Below are positions 9,119 to 21,834 of a DNA stretch of 64,000 bases, in pieces. The DNA comes from Hydrogenophaga sp. (GTDB taxonomy: Bacteria > Pseudomonadota > Gammaproteobacteria > Burkholderiales > Burkholderiaceae_C). The notes under the pieces were generated by a model that saw only the letters and a list, made by a program, of their open reading frames with translations, was not told where the DNA came from and searched no databases. Location: contig NZ_JALHLX010000003.1 in NCBI RefSeq assembly GCF_022844385.1, positions 24,082-88,081 on the forward strand, in the 5' to 3' direction. Position 1 is the first letter of the stretch. Each line of letters opens with the position of its first letter. A program made the translations under genes and the position numbers.

Positions 9119-9919
9119 CTAGGGGTAGTCGCTGATCGTGTCGCGTTGCGTGAACCAGTCGGCGATGTCGGCCAGACGGATGCGGTCATCCTGGCCAGCG
9201 TTTGGCTGCGGAGAGCGAGCACCCGGCGCAGGGCGCCAGCCTTCGCGCGTGTGCAGACCCAGCCCGACGGCGATGGCGCCCTCGACCGCCGCCTGGGCGA
9301 AGTAGAAGCTGCGGGTGACGATGACTGGGCAATTGGCGGCACGCGCCGCCGCCACGCCACCCGGCGAGTCCTCGAGGGCGACGGCTTCGAGCGGACCGAC
9401 GCCCAGCGCCTGCATGGCCTTGACGAAGACCTCGGGATCGGGCTTCTTGCGCTGCACGTCCTCACCGCAAACGACAGCGCCGAACCAATCAGCCCAGCGC
9501 TCACCCATGTGCTTGCGCATCAGGGCTTCCAGGTTGGAGCGGCTCGTCGTCGTCGCGATGGCCATGCGAACGCCCTGGTCAAGGCACTCGTGCATCAACT
9601 CGAGCACACCCCCGCGCAACGGGATTCCCGTGCCGGCGACCAGTTCGGCGTACAGCGTGTTCTTCTTGGCGTGCAGCGCACGCGCCAGCGCGTCGCGCTC
9701 GCCGGCCAGCGGCGGTGCGTCGGGCCGGCTGTTCATATCGTGCATCAGGCGCTCGCGCCCGCCGGTGACCTGCAGGAGTTGCCCATAGCGGGCATCGTCC
9801 CAGCGCCAAGGCAGCCCAAAGGCCTCGAAGGCAAGGTTGAACGCGACCCGATGCCCGTCGCGCTCGGTCTCGGCAAGCGTGCCGTCGACGTCCCACAGGA
9901 GTGCTTTGAGTTTGCTCAT
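9119..9919 (-). CDS. cbbY: CbbY-type HAD phosphatase
   Basis: A 266-residue HAD-superfamily protein. [22 protein letters not shown] carries the nucleophile Asp pair (DVDGT) and the cap start; [18 protein letters not shown] and [15 protein letters not shown] are HAD motifs II-IV. In photosynthetic and autotrophic bacteria CbbY dephosphorylates xylulose 1,5-bisphosphate, a misfire product that inhibits RuBisCO. It lies 13 bases after pgk and 62 bases before fba. The C-terminal 40 residues are less conserved. Confidence 0.93.
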   Translation of the reverse strand: MSKLKALLWDVDGTLAETERDGHRVAFNLAFEAFGLPWRWDDARYGQLLQVTGGRERLMHDMNSRPDAPPLAGERDALARALHAKKNTLYAELVAGTGIPLRGGVLELMHECLDQGVRMAIATTTSRSNLEALMRKHMGERWADWFGAVVCGEDVQRKKPDPEVFVKAMQALGVGPLEAVALEDSPGGVAAARAANCPVIVTRSFYFAQAAVEGAIAVGLGLHTREGWRPAPGARSPQPNAGQDDRIRLADIADWFTQRDTISDYP

Positions 9920-9932
9920 GGGCGGCGTTCCG

Positions 9933-12855
<2,923 letters not shown>

Positions 12856-12866
12856 GTCGGTGGTTT

Positions 12867-14921
12867 TCAGTTGGGGGATCGGACGAAGCGATCTTCGAGC
12901 GCCACCTGCCGGCGCGCCAGTTCGGCCAGGGCCTTGGCGTTGAGGCCGAAGTGCTCATAGACCTTCGGCCCGGGCGCCGACTCGCCGAAGCTGTTGACGC
13001 CCAGTGCCTCTGCACACTGGTACTGCCCCCACCAGGCGGTGACGCCTGCTTCGACGCCAATGCGCGGGATGCCCCGGCCGAGCACTTGCTCGCGCCAGCC
13101 GGTCTCCTGCCGATCGAAGACGGTGCTGCTGGGCAGGGAGACCACCCGTGCCGCGATGCCCAGCGCATCGAGCAGGCGCTGCGCCTCGATGGCGAGGGAT
13201 ACTTCGGAGCCGGTGCCGATCAGCACCACTTGCGGCTCCGGACGGTCGGAGAGCACGTAGCCGCCGCGACGGATCTGCATCACCTGTTCCGGCGTTCGTG
13301 CTTGCGGCGGCAGGTTCTGGCGCGACAGCAGCAGGGCGCTCGGCCGAGTGCGTTGTTCGAGCGCGAACGCCCAGGCCACCGCCGTCTCGGCGGCGTCTCC
13401 GGGCCGCCAGACGTCGAGATTGGGGATCAGGCGCAGGCTGGCGGCATGCTCGACGGCCTGGTGCGTGGGCCCGTCCTCGCCCAGGCCGATGCTGTCGTGC
13501 GTGAAGACGTGGACCACGCGCAGCTTCATCAGCGCGGCCATGCGGATGGCGTTGCGGTTGTAGTCGCTGAAGGTGAGGAAGGTGCCGCCGTACGGAATGA
13601 AGCCGCCGTGCAGGGCGAGCCCGTTCATGATCGCCGCCATGCCGAACTCGCGCACACCGTAGTTGATATGGCGTCCGCCGCTCTGGCCGGCACGCACGGC
13701 ACCGCAGCCCGGGAAGTCGGTCAGGTTCGAGCCGGTAAGGTCGGCGCTGCCGCCGAGCATCTCGGGGATCTTGGGTGCCAGGATGGCCAGCGTTTGCTGG
13801 GAGGCCTTGCGTGAGGCAACCGCCGCCGTGGCTTGTCCGAGTTCGACCATCGCCGCCAGCGCGGCCTCGTGGAACGATGCCGGCAGTTCGCCGGCAATCC
13901 GGCGCTCGTACTCGGCGGCCAGCGCGGGGTGTTCGGTCCGGTAGGCCTCGAAGGCCAAGCGCCATTCGGCCTCGCGTTTGGCGCCCAGATCGCGTGCGCT
14001 CCAGCGCGCGCGCACGGCGTCGGGGACCTCGAACGGTCCTGCCTGCCACCCGATCGCGGCCCGCGTGGCGGCGATCTCGTCGGCCCCAAGGGCTTCGCCA
14101 TGCGCCTTGGCGGTGCCGGCGCGCCCCGGGGAGCCGCGGCCGATGGTGGTGCGGCAGACGATCAGCGTGGGTCGGTCGGCGGATCGGCGTGCCTCGGCAA
14201 TGGCTTGCCCGACGGCCACGGTGTCGTGGCCGTCGATCGGGCCGATCACGTTCCAGCCGTAGGCGCGAAAGCGCTGTGAGGTGTCGTCGGCGAACCAGGC
14301 GTGCACCGCACCGTCGATCGAGATGCCGTTGTCGTCGTACAGCGCGATCAGCTTGCCCAGCTTCCACACGCCGGCCAGCGAGCAGGCTTCGTGGCTGATG
14401 CCTTCCATCAGGCAGCCGTCGCCAAGGAAGACGTAGGTGTTGTGGTCGACGACGACATGTCCCGGGCGGTTGAACTCGTCGCCCAGCAGCTTCTCGGCCA
14501 GCGCGAAACCCACTGCGTTCGTCAGGCCCTGGCCCAAGGGTCCGGTCGTGGTTTCCACGCCGGGCGTGAGGCCGACCTCGGGGTGCCCTGGGGTTTTGCT
14601 GTGCAATTGGCGGAAGCGCTGCAGTTCCTCGATCGGCAGCTCATAGCCCGTCAGGTGCAGCAGTGCGTACAGCAGCATAGAAGCGTGACCGTTGGACAGC
14701 ACAAAGCGGTCGCGATCCGGCCACTTCGGGTTCGCCGGGTTGTGTCGCAGGTGCCCATTCCACAGCGCCACGGCCATTTCTGCCATGCCCATTGGCGCGC
14801 CGGGGTGGCCGGAGTTGGCCTGCTGCACAGCGTCCATGGCCAGGGCGCGCAGCGCGTTGGCGAGTTCGTCGTAGCGGCCGCTGTCGGGGCGCAGTACGCG
14901 GTCGGTGGAGGTGCCGGCCAT
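12867..14921 (-). CDS. cbbT: transketolase
   Basis: A 684-residue thiamine-diphosphate enzyme of the regenerative Calvin cycle. Motifs: DAVQQANSGHPGAPMGMAE at the N-terminus, FVLSNGHASMLLY, VGLTPGVETTTGPLGQG, the ThDP motif GDGCLMEGISHEA...LIALYDDN, FLTFSDYNRNA, and VFTHDSIGLGEDGPTHQ. The start ATG at 14921 shares its first base with the cbbP stop, and longer frames are shadows of cbbP. Length is normal. Confidence 0.96.
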   Translation of the reverse strand: MAGTSTDRVLRPDSGRYDELANALRALAMDAVQQANSGHPGAPMGMAEMAVALWNGHLRHNPANPKWPDRDRFVLSNGHASMLLYALLHLTGYELPIEELQRFRQLHSKTPGHPEVGLTPGVETTTGPLGQGLTNAVGFALAEKLLGDEFNRPGHVVVDHNTYVFLGDGCLMEGISHEACSLAGVWKLGKLIALYDDNGISIDGAVHAWFADDTSQRFRAYGWNVIGPIDGHDTVAVGQAIAEARRSADRPTLIVCRTTIGRGSPGRAGTAKAHGEALGADEIAATRAAIGWQAGPFEVPDAVRARWSARDLGAKREAEWRLAFEAYRTEHPALAAEYERRIAGELPASFHEAALAAMVELGQATAAVASRKASQQTLAILAPKIPEMLGGSADLTGSNLTDFPGCGAVRAGQSGGRHINYGVREFGMAAIMNGLALHGGFIPYGGTFLTFSDYNRNAIRMAALMKLRVVHVFTHDSIGLGEDGPTHQAVEHAASLRLIPNLDVWRPGDAAETAVAWAFALEQRTRPSALLLSRQNLPPQARTPEQVMQIRRGGYVLSDRPEPQVVLIGTGSEVSLAIEAQRLLDALGIAARVVSLPSSTVFDRQETGWREQVLGRGIPRIGVEAGVTAWWGQYQCAEALGVNSFGESAPGPKVYEHFGLNAKALAELARRQVALEDRFVRSPN

Positions 14922-15805
14922 TACAGGGCTCCCAGCGCGCGATGGCGCTGTTCCATCATGCGCCAGATGTAGGGCGTGAAGATCAGCTGCATCGCGATCT
15001 CCATCTTTCCGCCCGGCACGACCAGCGTGTTGGCGCGGCTCATCCACGAGTTGTCGATCATGTTCAGCAGGTAGGGGAAGTCAATGCCCTTGGGATTGGC
15101 GAAGCGGATCACGCAAATGCTCTCGTCGGCGCTCGGGATGTCGCGTGCAATGAAGGGGTTGCTGGTGTCCACCACCGGCACGCGCTGGAAGTTGACGTGC
15201 GTGTGAGAAAACTGCGGCACGATGTAGTGCACATAGTCGGGCATGCGGCGCAGGATCGTGTCGGTGACCGCCTCGGCCGAGTAGCCGCGCACGTTTTTGT
15301 CGCGGTACAGCTTCTGGATCCACTCGAGGTTGATCACCGGCACCACCCCGATCAGCAGGTCGGGGTGCTTGGAGATGTTGACCTCGGGGGTCACGACCGC
15401 GCCATGCAGGCCCTCGTAGAACAGCATGTCGGTGCCGGCGGGCAGGTCTTCCCAGGGTGTGAAGGTGCCGGGCTCCTGCTTGTAGGGCGCGGCCTCCACG
15501 GGGTCATGCAGGTACTTGCGACGCTTGCCCGTGCCCGACTTGCTGTAGCTGGCGAAGAGCTGCTCGATCTCGGCGAACAGGTTGTTGTCGGGCCCGAAGT
15601 GGCTGAAGTTCTTGTCGCCGGCCTTTTCGGCTTCGGCCTGGCGCGCGCGCATCTCCTTGCGGTCGTAGCGGTGGAAGCTGTCGCCTTCGATGACCGCGGC
15701 GGTGACCTTCTCGCGGCGGAAGATGTTCTCGAACGTGCGCGTGACCGACGAAGTGCCGGCGCCGCTGCTGCCGGTGATGGCGATGATCGGATACTTGTGG
15801 CTCAT
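14921..15805 (-). CDS. cbbP: phosphoribulokinase (proteobacterial type)
   Basis: A 294-residue kinase producing ribulose 1,5-bisphosphate from ribulose 5-phosphate; diagnostic for the Calvin cycle. Seen: IIAITGSSGAGTSSV (P-loop), VIEGDSFHRYDR, FSHFGPDNNLF, LFYEGLHGAVV and VVPVINLEWIQKLYRDK. Length matches the octameric proteobacterial class, not the longer plant/cyanobacterial class with regulatory cysteines. The ATG at 15805 is the only family-like start; the extra 17 codons upstream are not conserved. Confidence 0.97.
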   Translation of the reverse strand: MSHKYPIIAITGSSGAGTSSVTRTFENIFRREKVTAAVIEGDSFHRYDRKEMRARQAEAEKAGDKNFSHFGPDNNLFAEIEQLFASYSKSGTGKRRKYLHDPVEAAPYKQEPGTFTPWEDLPAGTDMLFYEGLHGAVVTPEVNISKHPDLLIGVVPVINLEWIQKLYRDKNVRGYSAEAVTDTILRRMPDYVHYIVPQFSHTHVNFQRVPVVDTSNPFIARDIPSADESICVIRFANPKGIDFPYLLNMIDNSWMSRANTLVVPGGKMEIAMQLIFTPYIWRMMEQRHRALGAL

Positions 15806-15827
15806 GGCGTTCTCGGATGGTTCTGGT

Positions 15828-16916
15828 TCAGGCTCTGAACAGGCCGCGCTCGGCAAACAGGGGTGGCGGTGCTGCGCTTGGCCCGGGTTCGCTGTGGTAG
15901 CGCTCGATGAGCTCGACCTCGTTCTTCGAACCGAAGATCAGGCCGATGCGCTGGTGCAACGATGTCGGCTGCACGCCCAGCATCGGCTGGCGTCCGGTGG
16001 TGCAGCGCCCGCCCGCCTGCTCCATCACGAAGCCGATCGGGTTGGCCTCGTACAGCAGGCGCAGCCGCCCCGGCTTGTTCGGGTCCTTGGTGTCGCGCGG
16101 GTACAAGAAGACGCCGCCGCGCATCAGGATGCGGTGCGCCTCGGCCACCATGCTGGCGATCCAGCGCATGTTGAAGTCCTTGCCGCGCGGCCCGGTCTTG
16201 CCGGCCAGGCACTCATTCACATAGCGTGTGACCGGCTGCTCCCAGAATCGGCTGTTGGAGCTGTTGATCGCGAACTCCTGGGTGTCGGCTGGCACCTGGA
16301 TGTTCTTGTGCGTCAGCACGAACTCACCGAGATCCGGGTTCAACGTGAAGCCGGCCACGCCGTTGCCGACAGTCAGCACGAGCATCGTCGTCGGGCCATA
16401 GAGCGCATAGCCGGCGGCCACCTGCGTGGCACCGGGCTGCAGGAAGTCGGCTTCGGTCACGTCGCGGCCACTGTCGATCACGTCTTGCGGCGCACGCAGG
16501 ATCGAGAAGATGCTGCCGACCGAAACGTTCACGTCGATATTGGACGAGCCGTCCAGCGGGTCGAACACGAGCAGGTACTTGCCGCGCGGGAAGACCTGCG
16601 GAATCTGGCTCGGCGAGTCCATCTCTTCCGAAGCCATGCCCGCCAGCTCGCCGTTCCACTCGTTCATGTGCAGGAAAATCTCGTTGGACAGCACGTCCAG
16701 CGGTTTCTGCACCTCTCCCTGTACGTTGACCGCGCCGCCTTCGGCCGGAACGGCCATGCCGCTGTCGAGCGCGCCGTAGGCGACGATGCGCGCGATGGCC
16801 TTGCAGGCGATCGAGACGTCGAGGATCAGCGCGTTGAGGTCGCCGCTGGCCTGCGGGAAGCGGCGGCGTTCCTCGATTAGGTAGCGGGTCAGCGTCCAGC
16901 GTTGCGAGAGTGGCAT
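15828..16916 (-). CDS. cbbF: class I fructose-1,6-bisphosphatase
   Basis: A 362-residue phosphatase with [19 protein letters not shown] (metal-binding DPLDGSSN), [29 protein letters not shown] and GGVFLYPRD, all class I signatures. It removes phosphate from fructose 1,6-bisphosphate, and in autotrophs often also from sedoheptulose 1,7-bisphosphate. It lies 22 bases before cbbP and 74 bases after cbbE. Length is slightly longer than E. coli Fbp, as usual for CbbF. Confidence 0.96.
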   Translation of the reverse strand: MPLSQRWTLTRYLIEERRRFPQASGDLNALILDVSIACKAIARIVAYGALDSGMAVPAEGGAVNVQGEVQKPLDVLSNEIFLHMNEWNGELAGMASEEMDSPSQIPQVFPRGKYLLVFDPLDGSSNIDVNVSVGSIFSILRAPQDVIDSGRDVTEADFLQPGATQVAAGYALYGPTTMLVLTVGNGVAGFTLNPDLGEFVLTHKNIQVPADTQEFAINSSNSRFWEQPVTRYVNECLAGKTGPRGKDFNMRWIASMVAEAHRILMRGGVFLYPRDTKDPNKPGRLRLLYEANPIGFVMEQAGGRCTTGRQPMLGVQPTSLHQRIGLIFGSKNEVELIERYHSEPGPSAAPPPLFAERGLFRA

Positions 16917-16990
16917 GGTAGGGCCCTGTGGTTCGTGGTTCGGGTGTGGTTGCTACCGCTGTCTGGCAAGCGCGGCGTACGAGATGTGCG

Positions 16991-17671
16991 TCAGGCGACG
17001 AGCGGCCCGGGCGCGCTCAACTCGGCGCGCATGGCCTGGATGACGGAGCGGTAGTCACCGGCACCGAAGATCGCGCTGCCGGCAACGAAGGTGTCGGCCC
17101 CGGCATCGGCGGCGCGCCGGATGTTGTCGACTTTGATGCCACCGTCGACTTCGAGCCGGATATCGCGCCCGCTGCGGTCGATCAGCTTGCGCGCCTGCTC
17201 GATCTTGCGCAGTGCCGAGTCAATGAAGCTCTGACCGCCGAAGCCCGGATTGACGCTCATGATGAGCACGAGGTCGATCTTGTCCAGCGTCCACTCCAGT
17301 ATGTCTAGCGGCGCGGCCGGGTTGAACACCAGGCCCGAGCGCTTGCCCTCGGCCTTGATCAACTGCAGCGTGCGGTCGACATGCGCGCTGGCATCGGGAT
17401 GGAAGCTCACCAAGTCGGCGCCGGCCTTGCAGAAGGCCTGCGCCAGCGTGTCCACCGGCTGCACCATCAGGTGCACGTCGATCGGCGCGGTTGTGTGCGG
17501 ACGCAGCGCCTGACACACCATCGGGCCGAAGGTGAGATTGGGGACGTAATGGTTGTCCATCACGTCGAAGTGGATCCAGTCGGCGCCGGCTTCGACCACC
17601 GCGCGCACCTCCTCGCCAAGGCGGGCGAAGTCGGCCGACAGCAGCGAGGGTGCAATGTGGTAGGTGGTCAT
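16991..17671 (-). CDS. cbbE: ribulose-phosphate 3-epimerase
   Basis: A 226-residue TIM-barrel epimerase (xylulose 5-phosphate and ribulose 5-phosphate). Seen: [35 protein letters not shown] (metal-binding His/Asp), [20 protein letters not shown] and [11 protein letters not shown]. The first gene of the cbb operon, divergent from cbbR. The ATG at 17671 gives the usual N-terminus TTYHIAPS; 13 codons of upstream open frame are not family-like. Confidence 0.96.
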   Translation of the reverse strand: MTTYHIAPSLLSADFARLGEEVRAVVEAGADWIHFDVMDNHYVPNLTFGPMVCQALRPHTTAPIDVHLMVQPVDTLAQAFCKAGADLVSFHPDASAHVDRTLQLIKAEGKRSGLVFNPAAPLDILEWTLDKIDLVLIMSVNPGFGGQSFIDSALRKIEQARKLIDRSGRDIRLEVDGGIKVDNIRRAADAGADTFVAGSAIFGAGDYRSVIQAMRAELSAPGPLVA

Positions 17672-18109
17672 GGTGTGTGCGGGGATAAAGTCGGATCTAA
17701 GCCGATCCATCTGGGTACTTGCTTCAACGAATGAATGCTAGGTGACTGGTTGGATAAATGAAAGTTAGAATCTCTGTGACTAATGATTAGCAAAAGCTAA
17801 ACTATCGAGGTGAATCTTGGTATTGATCGAACGTGTTACCCGCAAGATCAGCGCGCTGCGCAGGCACTGTGGCATCTGCAACAGGTTTCGTGCCACGCGC
17901 GAATGTCCCTCGGGTAAATCCCGATCCGAAAGTCGCAAGTCCTTGAATTTGAAGGGGCTTAAACGGCTGTCCCACATGCGAAGCGATACAAGAGCGTCGG
18001 CCGATCGGCAAGCCGGTTGTCTATTTGCAGGAGCTTCGGCAAGTGATCTTTCATCACGTCAAGGGGAAATGGCCAGGATCCTGACTGGCGCCTGCCGCGC
18101 GAACGCCCC
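17672..18109. promoter_or_regulatory. cbbE-cbbR divergent regulatory region
   Basis: A 438-base gap between divergently transcribed cbbE and cbbR. The cbbE-proximal part (17700-17815) is AT-rich compared with its surroundings and contains overlapping inverted repeats typical of a CbbR operator. The remainder (about 17816-18109) shows open frames but none with family-like content, so I see no gene in it. Confidence 0.7.
17780..17800. promoter_or_regulatory. candidate CbbR operator
   Basis: Two overlapping inverted repeats: CTAAT-G-ATTAG at 17780-17790 and TTAGC-AAAA-GCTAA at 17787-17800. The second is TTA-N8-TAA, which fits the published CbbR-type consensus TNA-N7/8-TNA for LysR regulators of cbb operons. 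It lies 109 bases upstream of the cbbE start, a usual distance. Binding is inferred. Confidence 0.6.
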
Positions 18110-19030
18110 ATGCACGTGACCTTTCGCCAACTGACCGTGTTCGCCGAGGTCGCCCGGCAGTCCAGCGTGCTGCGCGCTGCCGAGGCGCTGCACCTGACAC
18201 CCCCTGCGGTCTCGCTTCAGATCAAGGAGCTGGAGAACCAGGTCGGCCAGACGCTGTTCGATCGCACGGGGCGGCGCATGTCGCTGACCACGTCGGGCGA
18301 GTACTTCCTCGTCTACGCGCGCAAGCTGCTGGCGACGTTGAAAGATGCGCAGGATGCGATGGCGCGGCTGAGCCGCCTGGAGTCGGGGCGCCTGACGATC
18401 GGCATGGTCAGCGCGGCGATGTACTTTCTTCCGCAGTTGCTGGCGAAGTTCCACGCCGAACACCCGGCCGTGGACGTTCGGCTGCGCTTGGGCGTGCGCG
18501 ACGAACTGGGTGCCATGCTTCGGGCCGCCGAGGTGGATCTGTGCGTGATGGGGCGGGCGCCGAACGACGTGCCCTGCCGCGCCGAGCCGTTCGCGATGCA
18601 TCCGCACGTACTTGTCACCTCGCCGAGCCACCGCTTCGCACGCGCCGAAGCCGTGCCGGCGGCGGCGCTGGCGGAAGAGCCGTTCGTCGTGCGCGAGGCC
18701 GACTCGGGTACGCGAATCGTGCTCCACGAGTACCTGGAGCGGCATCGCATCCAGCCGACCTTCGTGATGGAGATGCCCAGCAATGAGGCGATCAAGCAGG
18801 CCGTCATGGCCGGCATGGGGGTCAGCCTGCTGTCGCTGCACACGATCGAACTCGAGTGGAAGAACGGCCTCATCGCCGCGCCCGCAGTGGAAGGCATGCC
18901 ACTGATGCGCCGCTGGCATGTCGTGTATGCCTCGGGTAAGCATTTATCGCCCGCCGCCGAAGCGTTCAGGTACTTCATGCTCGAGCACGCGGAAGCCCAC
19001 TTGGCGAGCTTGTTCCGCGAAGCCCAATAA
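18110..19030 (+). CDS. cbbR: LysR-type regulator CbbR (Calvin operon copy)
   Basis: A 306-residue LysR-family regulator. The N-terminal helix-turn-helix runs over residues 4-60 (FRQLTVFAEVARQSSVLRAA, LHLTPPAVSLQIKELE), followed by a periplasmic-binding-protein-like effector domain. CbbR-like features are PFVVREADSGTR and EMPSNEAIKQAV near residues 200-230. It is divergent from cbbE, the standard arrangement for control of the cbb operon, and converges with the end of the carboxysome operon. A second, clearly different CbbR is at 35760-36674, so each operon seems to have its own regulator. Confidence 0.93.
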   Translation: MHVTFRQLTVFAEVARQSSVLRAAEALHLTPPAVSLQIKELENQVGQTLFDRTGRRMSLTTSGEYFLVYARKLLATLKDAQDAMARLSRLESGRLTIGMVSAAMYFLPQLLAKFHAEHPAVDVRLRLGVRDELGAMLRAAEVDLCVMGRAPNDVPCRAEPFAMHPHVLVTSPSHRFARAEAVPAAALAEEPFVVREADSGTRIVLHEYLERHRIQPTFVMEMPSNEAIKQAVMAGMGVSLLSLHTIELEWKNGLIAAPAVEGMPLMRRWHVVYASGKHLSPAAEAFRYFMLEHAEAHLASLFREAQ

Positions 19031-19094
19031 GCAGGGCGGCAGGGCTGACGGAACGTGTCGTTGACCGGGCCAATCAGGTCCGGATCAGGTGCCG

Positions 19095-21338
19095 TCAAGT
19101 CACTGCGGAGTGGTCTGCGAGCGCCGTTGCCAGAGTAACGAGCATTTCGGTGTGCTGTGCGTCCTCCAACTCCCGCTGCGGGCAGAAGGCGAGCACGACG
19201 CGCCCACGGATTTCAATGTAGAGCGGGCCAAAGCGCTCCAGCGCATCGAGCACCGCCGGTGGCATGTCCGGGAGCCCCTGTCCCGGCGGCATGTAGAGCC
19301 GGTAGCCGGGCGCCGCAGCGACGTCGGAACGCTCGCTCAGGTTGACGAGATAGCGCTCCAGGTAGTGCCCGGGCGTGAGGACGAAGTCGGGCTGCGTCGA
19401 GTCGGCCGGGAGCTCGTACATCATGAGCGTGTGCCGGTGCGGCACGTGGTAGTCAGGGGCCGAAGTGTGGCTGTAGTCGAACAGCCGAATCTGCCCACCG
19501 GCCCAGGCGCCGTGCATGAGGTTGCTGATCTCGCGCTGATCGCCGCGCCGCAGGTAGACAAAATCGTGGCGGTTGATGATGGCCGCGACCTGCGGCGCGA
19601 AGGCCAGCCCCAGCCGCTGGGCCAGCGCCGCCATCTGCTGTGCACGCTCGTCGCGCTGTGCGATTCGCTGCGCAATGTGCGGCTCCTGCATGCGGGCGGC
19701 CAGCGGATGCGCCGAGAAGGCATGAAAGCGCTCGATACCGTCCACCGAAAATGGCCGCCCGTGGGCGGCCGCTTCTTCCTCGAAGTGCTGCAGAAACTCG
19801 GCCGCCGTGTGGTCGATAATGCGTGCCGACTCGGTGAAGCGCAGCCGCACACCGTCGCTCTGCGGCAGGCGCGCCAGCGCTTTTTCCAGCGGCAGCAGGT
19901 TGAAGCCGACCAGCGAGCCCAGCGTCAGCACATGCACGGTCTGGCCCGCGTGCTCCTCGCTGCGGTGCTTGATGACCGGGCTGCGGAACATGCTGGTGAA
20001 GTTGGTCCACAGCAGGCGGCTGGAGGTGCCCCAGTCCATTCGCCCGGTCAGCACCAGCCGCACCGACGGCATCAACAAATAAACCAGCAGCACCAGTTCG
20101 ATGGCCACGCCGATGAACATGCCCAGCAGCAGGTCGGTCAGTAAAATGGCCAACACGGTGCCGACGAACACCACAAAGCGGTCGCGGCCGATGGCCAGCA
20201 TGCGCGTGAACAGCGCGGGCTCGCACAGGCGCCAGCCGATGTAGATCAGGATGCCGGCAATGGCCGCCAGCGGGATGAGCCGGAGCACATCGGGCAGCAC
20301 CAGCACGAACAGCAGCAGGAACAGACCGCTGTACAGGTTGGACCACAGGGTGCGCGCACCGGCGTCGATGTTGGCGCGGCTGGGCACCGCGTTCGGGATC
20401 ACGGTGAGCCCGCCGATCATGCCCGAGGTGAGGTTGCACACGCCCATGGCGCGCAGGGTCTTGTTGGCATCGGACTTGCGCCGCCAGGGGTCGAGCTTGT
20501 CCACCGCCTTCACGCTGGCGACCGACTCCACGCCGTCGATCATGGTGAAGGTGAACACTACCAGCGCCATCGTCAGCCACAGATCGGGGCTGGACAGGAA
20601 ATGGGCAAACGCCGGAAAGTGAATGCCATCCAGCACGTGCTCGGGCATGGCGATGCGCAGCTTCGCATCAAAGCCCAGCAGCGAGCTGGCCAGCACGCCA
20701 AAACCGGCCACGACGATCGCCGCCGGAAGCCAGCGCCAAAGTCCGTTGAGCTTGCGCCGCAGTGCAAACATCAGCCCCAGGCTGACGATGCCCACCCCCG
20801 CCACCAACCACTGCGCTTGCACCAGCTGTTGCGGCAAATTGCCGATGGAGTCCAGCACCGATTTGGAGGGAATGGACGGCGCACCCAGCAGCGCTGGAAC
20901 CTGGCGCACGATGATCATGATGCCAATCGCCGCGAGCATGGCCTCCACCACGGTGGCCGGCAGCATGGCGGCGTACTGCCCGGCGCGCAGGGCGCTGAGC
21001 AACAGTTGCAGCACGCCCGTGAGCACGATGGCCACCAGCACCAGCGGGTAGCCCAGCGCCAGATCGCCGTGCCCCAGCAGCAGCATGCCCCACAGCAGCA
21101 CCGGAGCCAGCGCCGCCGCCGGCCCGCTGACGGTGACGTGCGAGCCGCCCAGCAGGGGATACAGCAGGCCCGCGACGATGGCCGAAATCAGGCCGGCGAT
21201 GGCCGGGGCGCCCGATGCCAGCGCCACCCCGAGGGAAAACGGCATCCACAGCAGCGCCACCTGCAGGCCGGCTGTCGCGTCATGGCGCCAGTGCCTGAGC
21301 CCGGCAAAGCCGCTGGCGGGCGTGGTCTCTAATCCCAT
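19095..21338 (-). CDS. SulP-type anion (likely bicarbonate) transporter with STAS-like and extra C-terminal domain
   Basis: A 747-residue membrane protein. Residues 1 to about 440 are the SulP transport core with some ten to twelve helices (GGSHVTVSGPAAALAPVLL, ALVVFTFTMIDGVES, MGVCNLTSGMIGGLTVIPNAV). About residues 465-545 resemble a STAS domain (TVHVLTLGSLVGFNLLPLEK). The last ~200 residues, including RLFDYSHTSAPDY and ERFGPLYIEIRG, form an additional soluble domain I do not recognise. SulP proteins carry sulfate or bicarbonate; the position at the end of the carboxysome operon favours inorganic carbon uptake. GGAGG lies four bases before the ATG. It converges with cbbR. Confidence 0.85.
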   Translation of the reverse strand: MGLETTPASGFAGLRHWRHDATAGLQVALLWMPFSLGVALASGAPAIAGLISAIVAGLLYPLLGGSHVTVSGPAAALAPVLLWGMLLLGHGDLALGYPLVLVAIVLTGVLQLLLSALRAGQYAAMLPATVVEAMLAAIGIMIIVRQVPALLGAPSIPSKSVLDSIGNLPQQLVQAQWLVAGVGIVSLGLMFALRRKLNGLWRWLPAAIVVAGFGVLASSLLGFDAKLRIAMPEHVLDGIHFPAFAHFLSSPDLWLTMALVVFTFTMIDGVESVASVKAVDKLDPWRRKSDANKTLRAMGVCNLTSGMIGGLTVIPNAVPSRANIDAGARTLWSNLYSGLFLLLFVLVLPDVLRLIPLAAIAGILIYIGWRLCEPALFTRMLAIGRDRFVVFVGTVLAILLTDLLLGMFIGVAIELVLLVYLLMPSVRLVLTGRMDWGTSSRLLWTNFTSMFRSPVIKHRSEEHAGQTVHVLTLGSLVGFNLLPLEKALARLPQSDGVRLRFTESARIIDHTAAEFLQHFEEEAAAHGRPFSVDGIERFHAFSAHPLAARMQEPHIAQRIAQRDERAQQMAALAQRLGLAFAPQVAAIINRHDFVYLRRGDQREISNLMHGAWAGGQIRLFDYSHTSAPDYHVPHRHTLMMYELPADSTQPDFVLTPGHYLERYLVNLSERSDVAAAPGYRLYMPPGQGLPDMPPAVLDALERFGPLYIEIRGRVVLAFCPQRELEDAQHTEMLVTLATALADHSAVT

Positions 21339-21479
21339 CTCACCTCCCCGATGGGTCGCGACTGGGCGGTATCAAAGTCAGACATGGTTTGACCCCAAAA
21401 CGATGAACAAACACAAAACGAACGCTGCCTGACGCGGCGCCAGGCCATACAGCGCCCAGGACGCAGCGCGCACTACGCC

Positions 21480-21782
21480 CTACTCGTCGTCACCCAGCTC
21501 AGGATTCCAGCCCAGCCCTCGGCCACGCGCCGCGGCCCAGGCATACAGTTCGGCATGGCTTTGCTGCAACGCGGGCGGCAACCGGCTGGGTAAGGCGCCG
21601 TGTTCGTCCCAGGTCTTCGACACCTTGTCCATGAGTTGCTGCATGCGGCTCAGGTCCCAACCCGCGCAGTCTTCACTGCGCGGCAGCAGCTGGAACAACC
21701 ATGCATCGAGCACGACACGCCCGAGCGTGGTCATGCCGTGCGAATCCTGGTTGAAACCGCTGTAGATGATCTTGTCTTGCAT
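21480..21782 (-). CDS. uncharacterised 100-residue carboxysome-operon protein
   Basis: I do not recognise this protein. It begins MQDKIIYSGFNQDSHGMTTL, has no signal peptide or membrane segment, is rich in Trp (five) and Leu, and ends acidic (NPELGDDE). The reading frame is well used and closely spaced: it starts 52 bases after the protease stop. It lies between the protease and the SulP transporter in the carboxysome operon, so a role in carbon concentration is inferred from context only. Confidence 0.7.
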   Translation of the reverse strand: MQDKIIYSGFNQDSHGMTTLGRVVLDAWLFQLLPRSEDCAGWDLSRMQQLMDKVSKTWDEHGALPSRLPPALQQSHAELYAWAAARGRGLGWNPELGDDE

Positions 21783-21834
21783 GTTGTCTCGGCACTGTTG
21801 TGGTTGTGGTTGTGGTCGGATCAGGGCAGGGGCC

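Noticed and set aside
17817..18119. Plus-strand 100-codon frame before cbbR
   Set aside because: Runs through the regulatory region into the cbbR start; Arg/Ser-rich with no family features or good ribosome site.
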